Positions 31,827 through 40,195 of a stretch of DNA of 64,000 bases are shown one piece after another; positions within the stretch are counted from its first letter, which is position 1, and each line of letters begins with the position of its first letter. The notes below the pieces were generated by a model. It saw only the letters and a program-made list of their open reading frames with translations, ran no database searches and was not told the origin of the DNA. A program made the translations under genes and the position numbers. Source of the DNA: M3007 sp031425035 (GTDB lineage: Bacteria; Bacteroidota; Bacteroidia; Chitinophagales; Saprospiraceae); contig JANPIN010000044.1 of the NCBI GenBank assembly GCA_031425035.1, positions 55,658 to 119,657 on the forward strand. The letters are read 5' to 3'.

Positions 31827-34451
31827 ATGGCCACAAAACTGCTCATTGTCGAGTCGCCTGCGAAGGCCAAGACCATTGAAAAATTCCTCGGTTCGGACTT
31901 CATCGTCCGCTCCTCCTACGGACATATTCGGGACCTTGAAAAAGGGAACGATCTGGGGGTGGACGTGGAACATGACTACCGGCCGAACTACATTGTTTCG
32001 CCGGATAAACACAAGACAGTCAAAGACTTACGGGACAGCGCCGCACGCGCTACGGAGGTCTGGCTGGCTACGGACGAAGACCGCGAGGGGGAAGCCATTT
32101 CCTGGCATTTATGCGAGGTGCTGGGGCTCAATGAGCATACTACCAAACGCATCGTTTTTCACGAAATCACCAAAGCTGCCATTCAAAAAGCCGTGCAGAA
32201 TCCGCGTACGGTGAACATGAATGTGGTGAATGCTCAACAGGCGCGGCGCGTACTCGACCGGCTGGTGGGCTGGGAACTTTCCGGCCTGTTATGGAAAAAA
32301 GTAAAGGGCCAGTTATCCGCCGGCCGCGTGCAATCCGTCACCGTAAAATTAGTGGTGGAACGTGAACGGGACATTCAGCAGTTCAAAACCGCCCCCTTTT
32401 TCCGGGTGGTGGCGCAATTTTTAGCTAAAAATTTACAAGGCAAAACGGTTTCTTTTAAAGCCGAAAGCCCCCTGCGTTTCGAGGAGGCGGCAGGCGCGGA
32501 AGGCTTTTTGAAAAAATGCGTGGGCGCTACGTTTACCGTCGATAAAATCGAAGTGAAACCGACCCGTCGCAAACCGGCGCCGCCTTTCACCACCTCGACC
32601 CTGCAACAGGAAGCCAGCCGCAAACTGGGTTTCGGCGTGACGCGCACCATGTCCGTCGCCCAGAAACTCTACGAAGAAGGTTTCATTTCCTATATGCGGA
32701 CGGACTCCACCAACTTAAGCGAAACCGCTATTCAGGAAATGGGCGCCGAAATCGTGAAACAGTTTGGGGCAAAATACCACCACGAACGCCGTTTCAAAAC
32801 CAAAAACGAGAGCGCTCAGGAAGCCCACGAAGCTATTCGCCCCACGTATGTGGACCGCCAGCAGGTAACCGCCAACCGTGATGAGCAGCGTTTGTACGAA
32901 CTCATCTGGAAACGCGCCCTGGCCTCGCAAATGGCCGACGCAGAACTGGAAAAGACCAACGTCGATATTGTCATCGCTTCACCGAATACGCCGGCTGGGT
33001 CGGATCCGCGCAGCAATGTGCTGGTTGCGGAAGGCGAAGTGCTGAAATTCGACGGTTTTCTCAAACTCTACCTCGAAAGCACCGACGACGAATCCGATGA
33101 GGAATCGAAGGATATGCTGCCACCGCTGGTCAAGGGCCAGAAACTCGATCTGGACGTGATGCATGCCACCGAGCGCTACACCCGTCCACCGGCCCGTTTT
33201 ACGGAGGCCGGTCTGGTGAAAAAACTGGAAGAGCTGGGCATCGGTCGCCCGTCTACCTACGCACCGACCATTTCCAAGATCATGGAAGCCAATCGTGGTT
33301 ACGTGGTCAAAGAAAGCCGGGAAGGGGAAGAGCGCATGTTCCAGATCCTGACGCTGAAAAATAACGCGATCAGTAAATCGACGGGTAAGGAAATCACCGG
33401 CGCGACCAAGAACATGCTGTATCCCACCGATATGGGCATGATCGTTTCTGACTTCCTCGACGCTTATTTCAAGAACATCATGGACTACGGCTTTACCGCC
33501 AGCGTCGAGCAGCAGTTCGACGATATTGCGGAGGGTAAAATCGTGTGGTCCAAAGTCATCGATAAATTCTACCGGCCTTTCCATCAGGACGTGGAGAAAA
33601 CGCTGGCCGAAGCCGAACGGGCCAGCGGCGAGCGCATTCTCGGTAAAGACCCCGCTACGGGCCGCACCGTGCTGGTGCGCATGAGCAGTCTGGGAAAACC
33701 CGTCATTCAGATCGGCACCGGCGAAGAACTGGCGGAGAAGGAAAAACCCCGTTACGCCAACCTGCGGACCGGTCAGAACCTGGAGACGCTCACTTTGCAG
33801 GACGCCCTGGAAGGTTTCGCTTTGCCGCGCACCCTGGGCGATTTCGACGGCGAAACGCTGGAAGTGAACAGTGGCCGCTACGGTCCTTATATTAAGTTCG
33901 GCGCCCAGTTTGTGTCTTTGCCGAAAGGCGAAGATCCCTACGAGATCAGCTTCGAACGTTCCATCGAGCTGGTGCAGGCTAAAAAAGAGGCCGACCGTCC
34001 GCTGGGGCATTTCCAAAACCTGCCGATCACCAAAGGCAAGGGGCGTTTTGGTCCTTTCATTAAATGGGCCGATCTGTACGTGAACATCCCGACGCGTTAT
34101 AACTTCGATGATCTTTCTGAAAAACAGGCCATCGAACTGCTGGAAGCGAAGATCGAAAAAGAGGCAGGCCGCTATATTCATCACTGGCCGGAAGAAAAGA
34201 TCAGCGTGGAAAATGGCCGCTGGGGTCCGTTCATCAAGTTTGGCAAAGCCATGATCAATCTGCCACGGGTGGAAAATGGTAAAATGACTTCCGAACAGGC
34301 CCTGACCCTGACGCTGGCCGAGGTAAAAGCCCTGATCGAGAAAGAAATTCCGGGTGCTTTTGAAGCCAAGAAAAAAGCGCCGGCCAAAAAGGCGCCGGCG
34401 AAAGCGGGGGCGAAAAAGCCGGCAGCGAAGAAACCGGCGGCTAAAAAATAA
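31827..34451 (+). CDS. topA: DNA topoisomerase I (type IA)
   Basis: This 874-residue enzyme has an N-terminal TOPRIM domain (LLIVESPAKAKTIEKFLG, acidic TDEDREGEAI), a catalytic tyrosine Y289 in GFISYMRTDST, and LSAGRVQS in the DNA gate. The C-terminal third has several repeats of a GRYGPYIKFG-type unit in place of zinc fingers, as usual in Bacteroidota. The tail is a Lys/Ala/Pro-rich extension (about residues 848-874) of repeated AKKPA units, likely DNA-binding. It relaxes negative supercoils in the cytoplasm. It has its own promoter and a bidirectional terminator. Confidence 0.97.
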   Translation: MATKLLIVESPAKAKTIEKFLGSDFIVRSSYGHIRDLEKGNDLGVDVEHDYRPNYIVSPDKHKTVKDLRDSAARATEVWLATDEDREGEAISWHLCEVLGLNEHTTKRIVFHEITKAAIQKAVQNPRTVNMNVVNAQQARRVLDRLVGWELSGLLWKKVKGQLSAGRVQSVTVKLVVERERDIQQFKTAPFFRVVAQFLAKNLQGKTVSFKAESPLRFEEAAGAEGFLKKCVGATFTVDKIEVKPTRRKPAPPFTTSTLQQEASRKLGFGVTRTMSVAQKLYEEGFISYMRTDSTNLSETAIQEMGAEIVKQFGAKYHHERRFKTKNESAQEAHEAIRPTYVDRQQVTANRDEQRLYELIWKRALASQMADAELEKTNVDIVIASPNTPAGSDPRSNVLVAEGEVLKFDGFLKLYLESTDDESDEESKDMLPPLVKGQKLDLDVMHATERYTRPPARFTEAGLVKKLEELGIGRPSTYAPTISKIMEANRGYVVKESREGEERMFQILTLKNNAISKSTGKEITGATKNMLYPTDMGMIVSDFLDAYFKNIMDYGFTASVEQQFDDIAEGKIVWSKVIDKFYRPFHQDVEKTLAEAERASGERILGKDPATGRTVLVRMSSLGKPVIQIGTGEELAEKEKPRYANLRTGQNLETLTLQDALEGFALPRTLGDFDGETLEVNSGRYGPYIKFGAQFVSLPKGEDPYEISFERSIELVQAKKEADRPLGHFQNLPITKGKGRFGPFIKWADLYVNIPTRYNFDDLSEKQAIELLEAKIEKEAGRYIHHWPEEKISVENGRWGPFIKFGKAMINLPRVENGKMTSEQALTLTLAEVKALIEKEIPGAFEAKKKAPAKKAPAKAGAKKPAAKKPAAKK

Positions 34452-34476
34452 GGGTTATTAACCGTTTAAAATACAA

Positions 34477-34507
34477 AAGGGACAACCGCGCAAAGCAGTT
34501 GTCCCTT
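34477..34507. terminator. Bidirectional terminator between topA and the convergent T9SS-cargo gene
   Basis: AAGGGACAAC (34477-34486) pairs perfectly with GTTGTCCCTT (34498-34507), with A/T-rich flanks on both sides. Confidence 0.8.
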
Positions 34508-34531
34508 CTTCTTTATCAACTTTCGTTTTTT

Positions 34532-34927
34532 TTATTTCCCTTTTACCATTGTGCGTACGCTTTCTCCGTCTTTCGAGCTGAGGTGCAGGTAGTACACGCC
34601 GGAGGGCAGGTGGCCCAGGTCGATGGTATGGTCGCTGGTACCGGGACCGGCGATCCACATTTCGCCCTGGCTATCGGTTACGCTGTAGCGTTCGTAATTC
34701 ATGTCCGTCACTTTTACCAGGCCATTGCCGGGTATAGGCAGTGCGGTGAGCGTTTGGCTGGACATTTCCTTTATGTTGAGCGGGGGAATGCTCTTCGTAA
34801 ACGTACAATCAACGGCATTTACACTGGTGATCGGCGTGTCACGGCGAACTTGGGCTGTGGCAATCGTATGAAAGCACAGCATTACCATCAGAATGGTAAA
34901 AAATTGGGATAAGGAACGTGCGGTCAT
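34532..34927 (-). CDS. Small secreted protein with type IX sorting domain
   Basis: This 131-residue protein has a signal peptide (FFTILMVMLCFHTIATAQ). The C-terminal ~75 residues fit a type A type IX secretion sorting domain: a DLGHLPSGVYYLHLSS motif and the terminal basic VRTMVKGK. The segment before it is too short for an enzyme domain, with one Cys only, so the protein is little more than a signal peptide, a short spacer and the sorting tag. It may be a truncated remnant or a small surface protein. Confidence 0.75.
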   Translation of the reverse strand: MTARSLSQFFTILMVMLCFHTIATAQVRRDTPITSVNAVDCTFTKSIPPLNIKEMSSQTLTALPIPGNGLVKVTDMNYERYSVTDSQGEMWIAGPGTSDHTIDLGHLPSGVYYLHLSSKDGESVRTMVKGK

Positions 34928-35195
34928 TGTCAGTGAAATTAAGCGTGAGAAATTCTGACTGCTCTATTTCGCTGGGGGGAATGGCGAAAACACCTGTTGT
35001 CTCAGGTGTAATATATCTAGGGCAAAAAGCAGGCCATACGGTAGCGTACTACTATAATAAATGGCGCTATCCCAGCCAATGCCACCTGCACGACATTTTA
35101 ACTACCTGAGGCAGGGTGTTGACAGCGACTCTTCTACCTTCGGGGCGGTTTTAAAACAGTTTCTTCGCCTACCTAAAGCAAATCAGCCGTTAAAA

Positions 35196-35825
35196 ATGAA
35201 GAACATCGAACAGATTTTTGAGAACAACAAAGCGTGGATCGAAGAGAAACTGGCCGTCAATCCCCAGTACTTCGAGCAACTGGGACAAGGCCAGAATCCG
35301 GAATTCCTGTATATCGGCTGTTCGGATAGCCGGGTGACCGCCGAGGAGCTGATGGGCGTGCAGCCCGGCGAGGTCTTCGTGCACCGTAACCTGGCCAATC
35401 TGGTCAATAACGTGGACCTGAACGTGATGTCCGTGATCAACTACGCGGTCCGGCATTTGAAGGTGCGGCATGTCGTCGTCTGCGGCCATTACAACTGCGG
35501 CGGCGTGAAAGCGGCCATGGTGCCGGCTGATCTGGGCATTTTGAACCCCTGGTTGCGCAACATCCGCGACGTGTACCGCCTGCACCGCCTGGAACTCAAT
35601 GCCATCGAGGACCTGGACGCCCGTTACGACCGCCTGGTGGAGCTCAATGTGCAGGAGCAGTGCGTCAACCTGATCAAGACCGTCGCCGTCCAGGAAGCCT
35701 TTAATGAACGCGGACTGAAGGTGCACGGCTGGGTCTTCGACGTCCATACCGGGCGGCTGATCGACCTGAAAATTGATTTTGAGGGGATTTTGGAGGGGAT
35801 TATGGAGATATATAAGTTGGTTTGA
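35196..35825 (+). CDS. Beta-class carbonic anhydrase
   Basis: This protein has 209 residues from the ATG at 35196; the upstream part of the open frame lacks family similarity. The zinc ligands and dyad are C42 and D44 in GCSDSR, and H98 and C101 in GHYNCGG. It interconverts CO2 and bicarbonate in the cytoplasm. It is divergent from the type IX cargo gene across 268 bases that include a small hairpin (34990-35009). Convergent with the LytTR regulator with 5 bases between them. Confidence 0.93.
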   Translation: MKNIEQIFENNKAWIEEKLAVNPQYFEQLGQGQNPEFLYIGCSDSRVTAEELMGVQPGEVFVHRNLANLVNNVDLNVMSVINYAVRHLKVRHVVVCGHYNCGGVKAAMVPADLGILNPWLRNIRDVYRLHRLELNAIEDLDARYDRLVELNVQEQCVNLIKTVAVQEAFNERGLKVHGWVFDVHTGRLIDLKIDFEGILEGIMEIYKLV

Positions 35826-35830
35826 GGGGG

Positions 35831-36559
35831 CTACTTCCCATGCCCCAGCACCCTCATCAACTCCTCTAAACTCGCTTCCCCCACCGGAATTTCCGCCTCG
35901 CCGATCCGGATCTCGCGGTTGCGGATGGACTCGATCTTGTCCACGTGCACGATAAAGGACTTATGCACCCGCATGAATTTCTGCGGCGGCAACTTCTCCT
36001 CGATGGCCTTGAGCGTCGACTTAGTCAGCACCGGTTTTCTGGCTGTGGACAGGTAGATTTTGACATAGTCCTTCATGCCCTCGATATAGGTAATGTCGGG
36101 CACGGAGATTTTCACCAGCGCGTATTCCACGTTGACGAAAAAGAAATCGGCGGCTTTGGCGGCCTCGGGTAGGGCCGGTGTTTCCGGAGCGGGGTGGCGT
36201 TTCTGCTGCAGTTCCCAGGCCTTGAGCGTGGCTTTGGTGAAACGTTCCAGACTGACCGGCTTGAGCAGGTAGTCCACCACGTTGAGTTCGTAACTTTCCA
36301 CGGCATAGTTGGCATAAGCCGTAACGAAGATCACCATGGGCTGATTCGGCAGACTTTGCAGGAGTTTGGTGCCCAGCATACCCGGCATCTGAATGTCGAG
36401 AAACATCAGGTCGATCTGTTCCGTTTGCAGGACTTCCATGGCCTCGAAAGCATTTTTGCAGCTGCGCACCCACTCCAGGAAGGGCAGCTGGCGGATATTT
36501 TCTTCCAGCAGTTTACGGGCCAGGCTTTCATCATCCACGACAATACAACGGAGCGGCAT
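35831..36559 (-). CDS. LytTR-type response regulator
   Basis: This 242-residue protein has a receiver domain (phosphoacceptor Asp in LMFLDIQMPG, Lys in VDYLLKPV) and a C-terminal LytTR DNA-binding domain (about 140-240, with FMRVHKSFIVHVDKI). It lies 3 bases downstream of its partner histidine kinase on the same strand, a common pair in Bacteroidota. The target genes are unknown. Confidence 0.92.
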   Translation of the reverse strand: MPLRCIVVDDESLARKLLEENIRQLPFLEWVRSCKNAFEAMEVLQTEQIDLMFLDIQMPGMLGTKLLQSLPNQPMVIFVTAYANYAVESYELNVVDYLLKPVSLERFTKATLKAWELQQKRHPAPETPALPEAAKAADFFFVNVEYALVKISVPDITYIEGMKDYVKIYLSTARKPVLTKSTLKAIEEKLPPQKFMRVHKSFIVHVDKIESIRNREIRIGEAEIPVGEASLEELMRVLGHGK

Positions 36560-36562
36560 AGG

Positions 36563-37594
36563 TCAGGTGGTTTGAAATTGAAGTTGCAAATGCACCGTAA
36601 ACCAGCCGTCCACCTGCTGAATATCCAGCTGATGCGCGCCGGGATGCAGCAGTTCCAGGCGGCGGCGGACGTTACGCAGGCCAATACCGCTGCTGCTGTC
36701 CTTATCGGCGGAGGTTTCGGGCGCAATGCGGTTACGCACCGTAAAATGCAGTTCCCGCGCATCAAACTGCACCTGAATGTCGATGACGGGCCGTTCCAAC
36801 AGGCCTACGCCATGTTTAAAGGCATTTTCCACAAAAGGGATCATCAGCATGGGCTCGATGATCTGGCTACCGGCCTGCCCGTCGATCCGAAGCTGAATAT
36901 CCACGTCTTCCTCGAAACGGACGCGCTGCAATTCCACGTAGTTCTGCAGGTAATCCAGCTCTTTTTCCAGCGGTATTTGGGCATCTTCGGTCTCGTACAG
37001 CATGTAGCGCATCAGGTCCGACAAATGCAGCGTGACCGGTTCGGCCTTCTCCGATTTAGTGCGGATGAGGTACACGATGCTGTTGAGGATGTTGAAAATG
37101 AAGTGCGGACTGATCTGCGAACGCAGGAACGACAACTCGGACTGCAGGTGTTCGCGCTGTTGATCCTGCCGCACCTTTTCTTCGCCTACCAGGTGGGTAA
37201 CCAGTCCGTAACCCGTACCCACAGCCGTAATGAAGATGATGAAAAAGAAACTTTTGGACGTATGCATGGCCATGTGCTCGGCATAGTCGCAAATACGCCA
37301 GCTTTTGAGCAGACCTTCCAGCACGACAAAAGCCAGGATCAGCGCCAGCACGGACAGCAGGTAAGCCCCGATCCCGAATTTGCGCAACACCTTGGGAATC
37401 AGCACTTCGGTATTGATAAAAAACAAGGGAATATTGGTCAGCATGACCGGCAGCATACGGATCATGAACTGCCGGTGCCGCTCGTCATCGTCGGCCGACA
37501 GAAAGATCTGGCCAAACCAGATGCTCCAGAAAAGCAGCAGGAAAGACCAGCGCAACAATTGTTCAGCCGATAATTTTTTGCCCAGTAGTTCCAT
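36563..37594 (-). CDS. LytS-like sensor histidine kinase
   Basis: This 343-residue protein has four hydrophobic segments in the first ~150 residues without a large periplasmic domain. Then comes the His_kinase block with the phosphoacceptor in LRSQISPHFIFNILNSI, and an ATPase domain with the N box PFVENAFKHGV and a GIGLRNVRRRL G box. It is the cognate kinase of the downstream LytTR regulator. An exact TATATTTG -7 element is 18 bases upstream of the start. Confidence 0.92.
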   Translation of the reverse strand: MELLGKKLSAEQLLRWSFLLLFWSIWFGQIFLSADDDERHRQFMIRMLPVMLTNIPLFFINTEVLIPKVLRKFGIGAYLLSVLALILAFVVLEGLLKSWRICDYAEHMAMHTSKSFFFIIFITAVGTGYGLVTHLVGEEKVRQDQQREHLQSELSFLRSQISPHFIFNILNSIVYLIRTKSEKAEPVTLHLSDLMRYMLYETEDAQIPLEKELDYLQNYVELQRVRFEEDVDIQLRIDGQAGSQIIEPMLMIPFVENAFKHGVGLLERPVIDIQVQFDARELHFTVRNRIAPETSADKDSSSGIGLRNVRRRLELLHPGAHQLDIQQVDGWFTVHLQLQFQTT

Positions 37595-37611
37595 ACGTAG
37601 AAGTCTGGTGG

Positions 37612-37619
37612 CAAATATA
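37612..37619 (-). promoter_or_regulatory. -7 element of the histidine kinase-regulator operon
   Basis: TATATTTG on the minus strand matches TAnnTTTG exactly, 17 bases before the start codon. No clear TTTG is found at the -33 position. Confidence 0.5.
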
Positions 37620-37741
37620 GCCGTTCAGGCCAGATTACAGCCGGCGGGAGGCGACTAAACCGGTGGATGCGGCGATGCAAAGGAGGGATGTGCAGGCGGT
37701 CACTAAACGGACGGTATGGTTTTTTTGTGAAAGGGCTGTTA

Positions 37742-37802
37742 CTTTGAGTGATAGTCTCCCTTTGAGTGATAGTCTCCCTTGGAGTGAGACTATCACTCAA
37801 AG
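37742..37802. repeat. Two direct and one inverted copy of a 17-base sequence upstream of the AI-2E gene
   Basis: CTTTGAGTGATAGTCTC occurs at 37742-37758 and 37760-37776, and its exact reverse complement at 37786-37802. Either direct copy can pair with the inverted copy, giving two alternative hairpins 23-40 bases before the start codon. Confidence 0.95.
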
Positions 37803-37824
37803 AAAAAAACAAACCCGTTCCTCC

Positions 37825-38922
37825 ATGAATAAATCTCTCCTTTCCAGGACCGTACAAATACTCTTGCTGGTCGTTTTGTCCATGCTCATTCTCTATGCCG
37901 GCCGCGAATTTTTCGTGCCCATCGCACTGGCCGGTCTGCTGTCCATGCTGCTGCTCCCGCTGGCAGGCTGGCTGGAAAAAAAAGGTTTGAATCGTGGTTT
38001 ATCTACCCTGATCAGTTTGCTGACCCTGCTGTTGGGCGTCATCAGCATTATAACGCTGTTGAGCTGGCAGATGTCCAACGTGGCGGAAGACCTGTCGCAA
38101 ATCAAAACGGTGGCGAATGAACGCCTCGAAGATATACGGGAATACCTCAGCGGGACGCTCCACATTACCCGGGCAGAGCAGGACCAGATGGTCAAGGAAA
38201 ACCAGTCGTCGGGCGCCGGTGGGGCAGCCCGGGTAGGCGCCTCGATAGTGGGCGGTTTACTGGGCGGATTGGTCACCTTCATCATCGCGGTGGTCTATAT
38301 TTTCATGTTTCTCTTTTACCGGGCGCATTTCAAAAAATTCATTTTGAAGGTAGTGCCGGAAACCGAAAAGGTGGAAGCCATGCGGGTGATCAACGATTCC
38401 AGCAAGGTGGCGCAGAAGTATTTGGGTGGACTGGGCATGATGATCGTCATACTATGGATCCTGTATGGCATTGGTTTCAGCATTGTCGGGGTGAAAAATC
38501 CCGTGTTTTTCGCCGTGCTCTGCGGGGTGCTGGAGATCGTCCCTTTTGTGGGTAACCTGACCGGCACCAGCATCACGCTGCTGATGGCCGTGGCCCAGGG
38601 CGGTGATATGGGCATGCTGATCGGCATTGTGATCACCTACGGACTGGTGCAGTTCTTCCAGAATAACGTGTTGACACCGCTGATTGTGGGTTCCGAAGTG
38701 AACATCAACCCCGTTTTTACCATCGTTGCGCTGCTGGCCGGCGAACTGGTCTGGGGCATTCCCGGCATGATCCTGGGCATTCCCCTGCTGGGTATTTTCA
38801 AGATCATCTGCGACCACGTGGAGCCCATGAAACCACTGGGATTTCTACTCGGACCGGCCGGGCCGAAGTCGGATAAGAGCGGCATCGTTAATATGGTAAA
38901 GAGCTGGTTTAACCGGAAATGA
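37825..38922 (+). CDS. AI-2E family transporter (permease)
   Basis: This protein has 365 residues from the ATG at 37825; the frame is open further upstream, but that part is the repeat region and is not conserved. It has about eight hydrophobic segments, with the PFxGxxTG-type block seen as VPFVGNLTGTSI and the C-terminal GIPGMILGIPLLGIFKI motif. Members export small molecules or ions; the AI-2 link in the family name is not general. It is an inner-membrane protein. Confidence 0.87.
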   Translation: MNKSLLSRTVQILLLVVLSMLILYAGREFFVPIALAGLLSMLLLPLAGWLEKKGLNRGLSTLISLLTLLLGVISIITLLSWQMSNVAEDLSQIKTVANERLEDIREYLSGTLHITRAEQDQMVKENQSSGAGGAARVGASIVGGLLGGLVTFIIAVVYIFMFLFYRAHFKKFILKVVPETEKVEAMRVINDSSKVAQKYLGGLGMMIVILWILYGIGFSIVGVKNPVFFAVLCGVLEIVPFVGNLTGTSITLLMAVAQGGDMGMLIGIVITYGLVQFFQNNVLTPLIVGSEVNINPVFTIVALLAGELVWGIPGMILGIPLLGIFKIICDHVEPMKPLGFLLGPAGPKSDKSGIVNMVKSWFNRK

Positions 38923-38925
38923 GGT

Positions 38926-40026
38926 TTATGCAGTCAGGATAAAATCCAGACGCGCTTTCTCCTCGCCGTTTACAATGATGGACAAACCATGCAGCCCCGC
39001 ATAAAACGTGCGTGTGGTGATCAGCCGGAAACTCTGCCGGCGTTGAATAACCGCCTTTTCACCGGCAAGAAACGTCCGTTCACTGATCTTGAAGACCTTT
39101 TTAGAGGCCGTACCATTTTTACGGGGGTAGTAAATCGCGTATTCCAGGCGCACGGTTTGGGCGGTAGCAGCCGCATTTTGAACGACCATGGAAAAATGCA
39201 GGTCGTCCCCGATCCGTACTTCCGGCGTGCTGATCTGCAAAGCGGTTAACAGGATCTCGGCGCTCTGCAGGCCATAGTGTTTCAGGATCTCCGTGTGGCC
39301 CTGTTTGAGCAGCGTCCGGCAACCATGTTTAATAATGGCGTCCGTTTCCCGGCTATGTCCTTTCCAGCGGGCGGCGATCTCCAGCACCAGGTCGGGGTGG
39401 TCTTTGGCGATGTCGTTCAGGCTATTAGCCACACTGCGCCGCACGGATTCGGAAGGGTCGTTTTTCAGGTTTTCCAGCAGCGGTAATAAGGGCCTGGGGT
39501 CTTTCTTCAACGCCGGCACCGCCATCGCCCAGGGTAAACGCGGCCGGCTGCCTTCACTCGCCAGTCGCCGGACTTTATGGTTTTCGTGCAGCGACCAGGC
39601 ATACATCTGATCCAGCATTTGCCCGCCATATTTTAATAAAAAGGGGCGTACCGCAAATTCACAGCTGACGAACTGCGTCACGAACTCCAGCGCTTTGACC
39701 GACGTTTCATAGTGTTCCAGGCCATATACCTCCAGGTAGTCCGGCAGGAATATGAATTCCAGTGAGCCTTCGCCGAAGTGCTCCGCCCGCAGCCGGGTGA
39801 TGAGTTGTTCGATCAATTTTACCGTTTCCGCATAGTTCTCGGGCATGAATTGATGCATGACCCGGGCCGTGTGGCGCATGCGGGCCTTGAGTTCCATGCC
39901 TTCAAATTGATCGTCAAAAATGAGGGTGATAAACCGCTGTTGGTCAAAATTGGGGACAATGGTCGCCAGTACGGCGGAGAGGCGGTTATAGAAAGTGGGG
40001 GAGTAGAGGTCTTTTAATGCGGACAT
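38926..40026 (-). CDS. alkC: DNA alkylation repair glycosylase, AlkC-type
   Basis: This 366-residue protein has about 250 residues of helical ALK/HEAT repeats (SLEFIFLPDYLEVYGLEHYE, RRLASEGSRPRLPW and a conserved SVRRSVANSLNDIAK block) followed by a beta-rich ~100-residue C-terminal Ig-like domain. AlkC, unlike AlkD, carries this extra domain; it excises 3-methyl bases from DNA without flipping them. The -7 element lies only 8 bases before the ATG, so the mRNA may be nearly leaderless. Confidence 0.85.
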   Translation of the reverse strand: MSALKDLYSPTFYNRLSAVLATIVPNFDQQRFITLIFDDQFEGMELKARMRHTARVMHQFMPENYAETVKLIEQLITRLRAEHFGEGSLEFIFLPDYLEVYGLEHYETSVKALEFVTQFVSCEFAVRPFLLKYGGQMLDQMYAWSLHENHKVRRLASEGSRPRLPWAMAVPALKKDPRPLLPLLENLKNDPSESVRRSVANSLNDIAKDHPDLVLEIAARWKGHSRETDAIIKHGCRTLLKQGHTEILKHYGLQSAEILLTALQISTPEVRIGDDLHFSMVVQNAAATAQTVRLEYAIYYPRKNGTASKKVFKISERTFLAGEKAVIQRRQSFRLITTRTFYAGLHGLSIIVNGEEKARLDFILTA

Positions 40027-40033
40027 GGTGTTG

Positions 40034-40041
40034 CAAATATA
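40034..40041 (-). promoter_or_regulatory. -7 element of alkC
   Basis: TATATTTG on the minus strand matches TAnnTTTG exactly. A TTTG 24 bases upstream (40066-40069) is a possible -33 box. The short distance to the start codon predicts a leaderless or near-leaderless transcript. Confidence 0.5.
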
Positions 40042-40195
40042 AAACTATCCCTTCCACCTGCCCGCCAAACAGCCTGCCCGTCTTCCCTTTACCCGTTTTC
40101 ATCTACACATCGCAGCCTGTTGAGCCTGGTTTTGTTCCTTTGTTTACCTTCTTAATACTTCCAGGGGTGCTTAACCATTTCTCAATTCGTCTGCT

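Noticed and set aside
32979..34184. 401-residue minus-strand frame opposite topA
   Set aside because: Phe/His/Gln-rich shadow; topA coding evidence is overwhelming.
34918..35109. 63-residue + strand frame in the region before the carbonic anhydrase gene
   Set aside because: No motif, overlaps the divergent gene start, composition like non-coding DNA.
36194..37573. 459-residue + strand frame opposite the LytS/LytR-type genes
   Set aside because: His/Gln-rich antisense shadow; the minus strand encodes two complete, motif-rich proteins.
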